DNA of 12,902 nucleotides, from positions 1 to 12,902 of the forward strand of contig CANRKV010000026.1 of the NCBI GenBank assembly GCA_947631305.1, in the 5' to 3' direction. The notes under the pieces are model-generated. The model was not told the origin of the DNA. It worked only from the letters and a program-made list of their open reading frames with translations, and did not search any database. The position numbers and the translations under genes are program-made. Origin of the DNA: an uncultured Jeotgalicoccus sp. Its GTDB lineage: Bacteria; Bacillota; Bacilli; Staphylococcales; Salinicoccaceae. Of the stretch, positions 8,026 to 12,902 are shown one piece after another (the stretch's first letter is position 1; every line of letters starts with the position of its first letter).

Positions 8026-8068
8026 AAATAACGCCCCTCGAACCTTAAGATTCGAGGGGCGTTATTTT
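8026..8068. terminator. Bidirectional terminator between the HAD gene and serA
   Basis: A perfect 17-bp stem (8026-8042 with 8051-8067) with a GC-rich core and an 8-base loop is flanked by A-rich and T-rich ends. It lies 12 bases after the HAD stop and 5 bases before the serA stop, so it should end both convergent transcripts. Confidence 0.92.
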
Positions 8069-8073
8069 AATTT

Positions 8074-9669
8074 TTATCCCAGTTTAATCGTGTGTACTTT
8101 ATGAATATTTAAGACATCTTTTATTTTTGCATATGTTTCTTCGTTGACCTGGTTATCCAGAGTAAAGAGAACCATTGCATCACCTTCTTTAGAAAGTCGT
8201 GCAAGCTGCATTGAGGCGATGTTTACTTCATCTTCACCAAGCAGTGCACCGAGCTCGCCGATAATGCCCGGGCGGTCTGTATGCTCGATTATGAGTATAT
8301 TCTCTTCCGGCTTGAAGTCGATAGGATACTCGTTAATTTTTACGAGACGCTCTCCGTATCCGGGGATAGTTGAAGCGCCAAGTGTAACGTGTTCGTTATC
8401 ATTGATCAGTTCAACTTCCAGATAGTTGGTATAGCCGTCAGCTTTTGCTTTTTTTTCAACTTTGTAAGTCACGTCGCGTTCATTTAAGTAGTACAGTGCG
8501 TTAATAATATTCACTTCATCACCGAAGTGGGGTTTCAGCATATGAGTTACGAACGTGCGCGTTAAGATACTCGTGTCATCGACAGCGATATCTCCGTGAT
8601 ATTTAATTTTTACTTCCTGCGGCGGTGTATCTAACAGCTGAATGCCAAACTGTCCTAAATGTTTCACGATAGACATATACGGTTTTAATTCTTCTGCGAC
8701 AGACTCGCTGACACGCGGGGCGTTAACGGCGTGAGTAATTTTATTGTCTTCAAAATACTCGATAATTTCTTTAGATACACTCACTGCAACTTTTTCTTGT
8801 GCTTCTGCAGTTGATGCACCGAGATGCGGTGTCACAACAGTGCGGCGGTGCGTCAGGAGTGCAGTGTTTTCCGGCGGCTCTGAAACGAACACGTCGAGTG
8901 CTGCACCTTTCACAATGCCTGAATCGAGTGCCACGAGTAAATCGTCTTCGTCGATAATCCCGCCGCGTGCAACATTGATCAGATAGACGCCTTCTTTTTT
9001 ACATTTACTGAAGAAGTCAGCACCGATTATTCCTTTAGTCTGGGGAGTCAGAGGAGTATGGACGGTAATAAAATCTGCCGCCGCTGCGACTTCATCGACT
9101 TCCATTTTAACAATCTCGTTGTCGCGGGCTTTGTCGTCAGATAAATACGGATCAAATGCGACGATCTTCATACCGAAACTTTTAGCGCGTCTGGCTACAC
9201 CGAAGCCGATTTTACCTGCACCGATAATCCCGAGCGTTTTACCGTAAAGCTCCACACCTTTATGAGCGCCGCGGTTCCATTCACCTTCAGTCAGTTCCTT
9301 ATACGCTTCCGGTATATCGCGAGCCATTGACAGCATCATTGCCATCGTATGCTCGGTCGCTGAAATAGTGTTTCCTTCAGGAGCGTTGACGACGATCACA
9401 CCGTGCTTTGTTGCAGCATCGATATCGATATTATCGACTCCGACACCGGCACGTGCAATCATCTTAAGTTTTTTAGCGTGCTGAATAATGCGTTCTGTAA
9501 TTTTCGTCTGGCTGCGGACAATTACAGCATCGAAATCATGAATGATATCGACAATCTGTGATTCCGAGAGACCTTCCTGCCGTGTAACGTTAAAATTATC
9601 ATTATCAATGAGTGCCTGTATGCCGTCCCGGCTCACAGGGTCCAGTACAATTACGTTATGCTTCGTCAT
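8074..9669 (-). CDS. serA: D-3-phosphoglycerate dehydrogenase
   Basis: SerA oxidises 3-phosphoglycerate to 3-phosphohydroxypyruvate with NAD and is the first committed step of serine synthesis in the cytoplasm. The 531-residue length is that of the long, Bacillus-type enzyme. The NAD-binding motif GIIGAGKIG lies at 147-155. The catalytic triad is visible as Arg235 (NVARGG), Glu264 (VSEPP) and His282 (TPHLGAST). An intervening substrate-binding domain (about 318-448) and a C-terminal ACT domain (about 457-531, IEHTDRPGIIGELGALLGEDEVNI) follow; ACT domains in this family commonly sense serine. ATG 9667-9669 has AGGAG with a 7-base spacer, located inside the end of the upstream aminotransferase gene. 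The two frames overlap by 14 bases, so translation is likely coupled. Transcription comes from the promoter in front of the aminotransferase, possibly with read-through from nadR, and ends at the terminator shared with the HAD gene. Confidence 0.97.
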   Translation of the reverse strand: MTKHNVIVLDPVSRDGIQALIDNDNFNVTRQEGLSESQIVDIIHDFDAVIVRSQTKITERIIQHAKKLKMIARAGVGVDNIDIDAATKHGVIVVNAPEGNTISATEHTMAMMLSMARDIPEAYKELTEGEWNRGAHKGVELYGKTLGIIGAGKIGFGVARRAKSFGMKIVAFDPYLSDDKARDNEIVKMEVDEVAAAADFITVHTPLTPQTKGIIGADFFSKCKKEGVYLINVARGGIIDEDDLLVALDSGIVKGAALDVFVSEPPENTALLTHRRTVVTPHLGASTAEAQEKVAVSVSKEIIEYFEDNKITHAVNAPRVSESVAEELKPYMSIVKHLGQFGIQLLDTPPQEVKIKYHGDIAVDDTSILTRTFVTHMLKPHFGDEVNIINALYYLNERDVTYKVEKKAKADGYTNYLEVELINDNEHVTLGASTIPGYGERLVKINEYPIDFKPEENILIIEHTDRPGIIGELGALLGEDEVNIASMQLARLSKEGDAMVLFTLDNQVNEETYAKIKDVLNIHKVHTIKLG

Positions 9670-10804
9670 ATAAACTCTCCTGAGCGGCAGTTAATGCTTT
9701 GCCGTAGTAATTTTTATTGCGCAGCGTGCTTAAAATATCTTCCAGAGCGCTTAATATAGCCAGCATATCTTTCGGGAACATAAAGCCCATGTGGCCGATA
9801 CGAATGATTTTTCCAGCGAGGTCTTTCTGGCCGCCGGCAACAGAAATATTATAATTTTTATCCAGTTCATCTTTAATGTGTGCAATTTCTTCAGGTGTCG
9901 AAGTGACTGCTGTCACTGTAGGCGAAGCGGACTCTTCTTTTACGAAAAGTTCAAGGTCCAGTGCTTCGATGCCGCGGCGGAGCATTTTCTGCATTTTTTT
10001 ATGACGAAGAAATACCTCATCGATTGTTTCTTCATGAATCATATCGAGCACGTCATCGAGTCCCTGATACAGAGTTACAGCCGGTGTCTGCGGTGTATAA
10101 TCCACTTCAAGAGATTTAAAATACATTTTTAAATCGAGATAGTAGCGTCCGTGACGTGAGCTGTTAACTTTGCTGAGCGCTCTATCGTTAAGAGCGACAA
10201 AGGCAAGGCCTGGAGGCAGCATCATTGCTTTCTGACTGCCTGAAACTATGCAGTCGATATTATCGCGCTGCATGTTCATATCAGCTCCGCCAAGTGCACT
10301 GACGGCATCGACGATAAACAGCGTTTCTTCATTATAATTATGAACGGCTTCAGCAAGCTCAGTGAGCGGGTGAAGTACCGATGTTGAGGTTTCGCATGCC
10401 TGAGTAAATACTGCGGTTACATTATCGAGCCCGTTAAGGTACTCTTCAAATGCCTCCGGGTCGGCAGCTTCTCCCCATGTCACATCGTAGATATGTACAT
10501 TGAAGCTGTAGCGTCCCGCGATATCAGCGAACTTTCCGCCGAATACGCCGCTGACGATTAAGACAACCGTATCTCCGTCATCAACGAGGTTGACCATCGC
10601 TGCTTCGAGCGCACTGGTGCCGGATGAAGTCAGTACAGCGACGGGATTATCCGTGCCGAATATAGGCTGAAGTCTGGCTTGGATATCAGCTGACATTTCT
10701 TTGAAGCGGCTGGTTCTGTGACCGAAAATACCTTGAGACATTGCTTGATACGTGCGTCGGGCAACTGGTGTTGGTCCCGGTGTAAGCAGTAATTCTTCTT
10801 GCAT
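9656..10804 (-). CDS. Class V aminotransferase (alanine-glyoxylate/serine-pyruvate type)
   Basis: This 382-residue PLP enzyme belongs to the class V group that includes alanine-glyoxylate and serine-pyruvate aminotransferases; older annotations call it 'soluble hydrogenase 42 kDa subunit'. It opens LLTPGPTPV and has GHRTSRF (28-34), the cofactor phosphate loop SSGTSALEAA (60-69), Asp166 in FIVDAVSALGG, which contacts the pyridine nitrogen, and the Schiff-base lysine Lys192 in VSGSQKAMMLPPG. Arg335 in IIRIGHMG should bind the substrate carboxylate. It lies directly upstream of serA, overlapping by 14 bases, an arrangement that suggests it supplies the transamination step of serine synthesis, or interconverts serine, alanine, glyoxylate and pyruvate. 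It is not a canonical SerC by sequence, so the exact donor and acceptor are unknown. ATG 10802-10804 has AGGAGG with a 7-base spacer, and a good extended -10 promoter lies about 35 bases upstream. Confidence 0.92.
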   Translation of the reverse strand: MQEELLLTPGPTPVARRTYQAMSQGIFGHRTSRFKEMSADIQARLQPIFGTDNPVAVLTSSGTSALEAAMVNLVDDGDTVVLIVSGVFGGKFADIAGRYSFNVHIYDVTWGEAADPEAFEEYLNGLDNVTAVFTQACETSTSVLHPLTELAEAVHNYNEETLFIVDAVSALGGADMNMQRDNIDCIVSGSQKAMMLPPGLAFVALNDRALSKVNSSRHGRYYLDLKMYFKSLEVDYTPQTPAVTLYQGLDDVLDMIHEETIDEVFLRHKKMQKMLRRGIEALDLELFVKEESASPTVTAVTSTPEEIAHIKDELDKNYNISVAGGQKDLAGKIIRIGHMGFMFPKDMLAILSALEDILSTLRNKNYYGKALTAAQESLYDEA

Positions 10805-10829
10805 GGCGATTCCTCCTGTATAAATAAAT

Positions 10830-10840
10830 TGTAAATTACA
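10830..10840. promoter_or_regulatory. Short dyad at the transcription start of the serine operon
   Basis: The palindrome TGTAA-A-TTACA overlaps the last base of the -10 element and the predicted start point, where a bound repressor could block initiation. It is short and AT-rich, so chance is a real alternative. No known regulator can be assigned. Confidence 0.3.
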
Positions 10841-10867
10841 TTATAACAGAAATATCATTAAATTCAG
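10840..10867 (-). promoter_or_regulatory. Promoter of the aminotransferase-serA operon
   Basis: On the minus strand, CTGAAT (10862-10867) is followed after 16 bases by a perfect TATAAT (10840-10845), preceded by TGT (10846-10848), giving an extended -10. Transcription would start near 10833, with a leader of about 29 bases, too short for a T-box or similar riboswitch. The -35 overlaps the end of the upstream nadR-like gene. Confidence 0.65.
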
Positions 10868-11916
10868 TTTTCTTTTCGTTCTTCCAGTATTTCGTCGATC
10901 AGAGCGTGAGCACGCAGATAATTATTCAGATATGTATCGTCTAAAATAACTGCATTCTTCATTAAATTATAATGCTCGAGCTGTTCTAAAAGCAGTGTAT
11001 AAAATTTTTGGTCGTAATCCGAAGCCTCTTCAGCTGGAGGCATAATTAAAATGAGACTCCATGTCTGGAGATGAATGTAATGCTCAAAAATCTGATTTAC
11101 ATACTCCTGTTCATCGTGAGCCGCGAGCATATTATGAACTTTTGAATACAGTACATCTGTGTCAGCGAAAAAGATTTTACGCGTTGCATTTGAATGGATG
11201 TGGCGGCGGTTCAGTTCGAACTGTCCGATGCCTATTGCATGGAAATCCTTTGCATCAAGGTCAGGCGATTTCAGCTGATGATCGTCGAAATACTCTGCGG
11301 CGTATTCAATAGAATAACTCGTCGAATATCTCCGTGCCAGATCTTCAATAATCATCGATTTTCCGCTGTTCGGTGAACCGGTGACTAAAACGTTCTGAAC
11401 GAAGAAACGTCGAAACGGCCGTGTGACGTAATCCCAGTTTAAAATGGGTGTCTCTCTAATTTCAGTTCCGCTGATACCGAGAATCTTTCTGTCCACCATA
11501 GTCATATGAATATCAATGTGCTGCCATTTTTTAGAGAAATAACTTTCAAGCGGTTCCAGATAATCACTCTCTCCCATATAAAACGTTGTACTCTGCACAT
11601 CGAAATCCAATGCGTCTTTGCTCTGGCGGATTAAACTCTCCAGCATCTCGAGCCACGGTTCCCAGCCTGCAGGATAGCGGGGAATATCTGTTTCATCGAG
11701 CTGCAGAATGGAGACATTGCTGTCGTTCTTTAAAAGCTGGCGCATCGCCCGGGCACGGTGTTCAAGATTCATACCGATATTGTCCCCCCGGTCGCCTTTA
11801 TAGCCGCTTATAATAACCACGGCATGTCTGTTTTCTCTTTTCGCTCTCACGATTTGTTCAAAATGACCAACGTGGCACGGTGCGAAAGTGCCAAAATAAA
11901 TCCCGAGATCCCTCAT
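10864..11916 (-). CDS. nadR: NadR-like NMN adenylyltransferase / ribosylnicotinamide kinase
   Basis: The 350-residue product appears bifunctional. Residues 1 to about 160 form a nucleotidyltransferase domain with GTFAPCHVGH (9-18) and ISGTEIR (148-154), the two nucleotide-binding signatures of NadR-type NMN adenylyltransferases. Residues from about 172 form a P-loop kinase domain with Walker A GSPNSGKS (180-187) and an ADTDVLYSK segment (251-259), matching ribosylnicotinamide kinase. Together they would turn nicotinamide riboside into NMN and then NAD in the cytoplasm. The N-terminal helix-turn-helix of enterobacterial NadR is absent, as in the Haemophilus form, so it should be an enzyme and not a repressor. 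The usual partner, the PnuC riboside importer, is not in the window. ATG 11914-11916 follows AGGAG at nine bases. A 70-base gap separates it from the small membrane gene upstream, with no clear promoter or terminator, so they may be co-transcribed. Confidence 0.85.
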   Translation of the reverse strand: MRDLGIYFGTFAPCHVGHFEQIVRAKRENRHAVVIISGYKGDRGDNIGMNLEHRARAMRQLLKNDSNVSILQLDETDIPRYPAGWEPWLEMLESLIRQSKDALDFDVQSTTFYMGESDYLEPLESYFSKKWQHIDIHMTMVDRKILGISGTEIRETPILNWDYVTRPFRRFFVQNVLVTGSPNSGKSMIIEDLARRYSTSYSIEYAAEYFDDHQLKSPDLDAKDFHAIGIGQFELNRRHIHSNATRKIFFADTDVLYSKVHNMLAAHDEQEYVNQIFEHYIHLQTWSLILIMPPAEEASDYDQKFYTLLLEQLEHYNLMKNAVILDDTYLNNYLRAHALIDEILEERKEN

Positions 11917-11986
11917 GTTTATCTACTCCTAAGACAAATGATTTCAAAAGAACTGTATATTAAAATGTGCTACAATATTGAAGAAA

Positions 11987-12235
11987 TTAAATGTAAGTTA
12001 ACAGGATGGAAATGAAATGCAGCAATCCTGTCAAAATCGTTGCCGCAGCTAAAATCTTAATGCTTTTAGATGCACCGGCGATTAAGAATAAGACGGACAG
12101 TATGATGGAGATTGCCATAAAGATAATTCTCGTGCTGAGCAGAGCAATAAGCTCGTCATGCTGGTATGACATCGAAATATTAATAAAGCTGTAAATGTTA
12201 AATGCTGCAAATAAAATTAAAATAATCTGTTTCAT
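11987..12235 (-). CDS. Small three-helix membrane protein of unknown function
   Basis: This 82-residue protein is very hydrophobic, with likely membrane segments at about 3-21, 30-54 and 58-81 and only short polar links (SYQHDE, ASKS). I recognise no family. Several signs say it is real: AAAGGGAG lies nine bases before ATG 12233-12235, a perfect TATAAT in extended form lies about 25 bases upstream of the start, and the gene sits in the same direction as nadR. An opposite-strand frame across the same bases has no equally good start. The 70-base gap to nadR has no visible terminator, so the two could share a transcript; whether the function is linked to nicotinamide riboside or NAD is unknown. 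Confidence 0.7.
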   Translation of the reverse strand: MKQIILILFAAFNIYSFINISMSYQHDELIALLSTRIIFMAISIILSVLFLIAGASKSIKILAAATILTGLLHFISILLTYI

Positions 12236-12237
12236 TT

Positions 12238-12265
12238 TTGCACGCTCCCTTTGGGGGTATATTAT
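12238..12265 (+). promoter_or_regulatory. Candidate fmhB promoter overlapping the divergent one
   Basis: TTGCAC (12238-12243) and TATTAT (12260-12265) are 16 bases apart. The -10 shares bases with the minus-strand TATAAT, so the two promoters would compete for polymerase. The -35 is only a 3-of-6 match, and AATAAT at 12272 is an alternative -10. Confidence 0.3.
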
Positions 12266-12269
12266 ATCA
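12261..12269 (-). promoter_or_regulatory. Extended -10 promoter of the small membrane protein gene
   Basis: On the minus strand this reads TGA followed by a perfect TATAAT. The -35 region is weak (AATCAT at 17 bases), which extended -10 promoters tolerate. The predicted start near 12254 gives a leader of about 20 bases carrying the ribosome site. Confidence 0.6.
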
Positions 12270-12300
12270 GAAATAATAGAGAAATGATTGGTGAGAAATT

Positions 12301-12902
12301 ATGGTTGAACTATTAAATATTACAGATGAAATGCACGATGAATTTGTTATGTCACATCCCGCGGGCGATCTGCTTCAGCTGACGTCATGGGCGGGTTCAA
12401 AAGAACTGACGGGATGGTACTCGAGACGTATTGCTGTCGGACGTAACGGCGAAGTCGAAGGTGCAGCACTTTTACTGTTTAAAAAAGTACCGAAAACATT
12501 CTTTACGATGTGCTATGCCTCAAGAGGTTTCGTCTGTGATTACGAAGACAAAGAAATCGTTCGTGCACTGCTCGAAGCAGCGAAGAAAATCGCAGCAGAT
12601 GAAAAATCCTATACGATTAAAATAGATCCGGATATTCCGGCATCAGGCAACGAAGATACAATCGAATATTTAAAACAGCTCGGTTTTAAGCATCACGGCT
12701 TGACAGACGGCATGAGTAAAGATGTCATTCAGCCTCGGACAACGATGGTGACAGATGTCAGCGTTGACGATAAAGCGCTGCTGCAGAGTTTTGAACGGAA
12801 TAACCGTACGAAAGTCCGTAATTCACTGCGCGCCGGTACAACGGTTTATAAAGCGGGCAGAGAAGAACTTCCGGACTTTGTAAAACTGATGAAAGAAACA
12901 GG
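12301..12902 (+). CDS. fmhB: FmhB/FemX peptidoglycan bridge aminoacyltransferase, 3' end outside window
   Basis: The frame opens at ATG 12301 and runs 200 codons to the window edge without a stop, so the 3' half of a gene of about 415 codons is missing. The visible part reads very much like S. aureus FmhB (FemX), including SHPAGDLLQLTSWA (18-31), GWYSRRIAVGR (39-49), LLFKKVPK (59-66), YTIKIDPDIP (105-114) and SFERNNRTKVRNSLRAGTTV (163-182). FmhB is a Fem-family GNAT-fold enzyme that takes glycine from charged tRNA and adds it to the lysine of lipid II on the inner membrane face, starting the interpeptide bridge; it is essential in S. aureus. In non-Staphylococcus relatives the added residue could differ. 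GGTGA (12290-12294) lies six bases before the ATG, a modest ribosome site. The promoter seems to overlap that of the divergent small membrane gene. Confidence 0.93.
   Translation, partial: MVELLNITDEMHDEFVMSHPAGDLLQLTSWAGSKELTGWYSRRIAVGRNGEVEGAALLLFKKVPKTFFTMCYASRGFVCDYEDKEIVRALLEAAKKIAADEKSYTIKIDPDIPASGNEDTIEYLKQLGFKHHGLTDGMSKDVIQPRTTMVTDVSVDDKALLQSFERNNRTKVRNSLRAGTTVYKAGREELPDFVKLMKET

Noticed and set aside
9791..10132. A 113-residue plus-strand frame opposite the aminotransferase gene
   Set aside because: The opposite strand carries an intact PLP enzyme, and this frame is composed of low-likelihood Phe/Cys/His-rich sequence without a start context.
10805..10863. T-box, riboswitch or terminator between nadR and the aminotransferase gene
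   Set aside because: The gap is only 59 bases, AT-rich and without a stable stem; only a promoter and a short dyad are visible.
12006..12194. A plus-strand frame across the small membrane protein gene
   Set aside because: The minus-strand frame has both a promoter and a ribosome site; the plus frame is its antisense.
1..12902. Defence systems, mobile elements, CRISPR arrays, tRNA or rRNA genes
   Set aside because: All long coding regions are assigned to metabolic, transport or cell-wall families, and no inverted-repeat-bounded element, repeat array or RNA gene was recognised.

Overview
The window looks like ordinary chromosomal DNA from a low-to-moderate-GC Firmicute, most likely of the family Staphylococcaceae. 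The strongest pointer is the partial gene at the right edge, which reads like staphylococcal FmhB (FemX), the enzyme that starts the peptidoglycan interpeptide bridge. Glutamine synthetase, SerA and the transporters are also Bacillales-like. GC content by eye is somewhat above that of Staphylococcus aureus, so a relative such as Jeotgalicoccus or Salinicoccus is possible; this is inference. I saw no rRNA, tRNA, insertion sequence, CRISPR array, phage gene or clear sign of recent transfer.

Layout, left to right. (1) The 3' part of a molybdopterin oxidoreductase of the FdhF/YdeP family (+) ends at a strong terminator. (2) A sodium-coupled NSS-family amino-acid-type transporter (+) stands alone with its own terminator. 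(3) glnA, glutamine synthetase (+), also stands alone, without the glnR repressor gene that normally precedes it in Bacillales. (4) A Na/Pi-cotransporter-family protein with a PhoU-like tail (-) converges on glnA, and the two share a perfectly palindromic bidirectional terminator. (5) A large HAD hydrolase (+) is divergent from it and carries a possible CodY operator at its promoter. (6) A second bidirectional terminator separates it from a minus-strand block. In transcription order that block is a small three-helix membrane protein, a NadR-like NMN adenylyltransferase/ribosylnicotinamide kinase, a class V aminotransferase and serA. (7) fmhB (+, cut by the right edge) is divergent from this block.

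How they may work together. SerA and the aminotransferase overlap by 14 bases, share a good promoter, and supply the first steps of serine synthesis from 3-phosphoglycerate. The convergent HAD hydrolase is a candidate, but unproven, phosphatase for the last step. NadR feeds NAD, SerA's cofactor, though this link may be only positional. glnA, the NSS transporter and the serine genes give the region an amino-acid and nitrogen flavour. FmhB uses an activated amino acid (glycine in S. aureus) that derives from serine, an indirect metabolic link.

I did not find a convincing undescribed system. The most useful leads are the serA/aminotransferase/HAD arrangement, the orphan glnA with a dyad inside its promoter, the HTH-less NadR, and the small membrane protein whose promoter overlaps that of fmhB. 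No gene-free stretch exceeds 300 bases; the longest is the 228-base spacer at 6673-6900.
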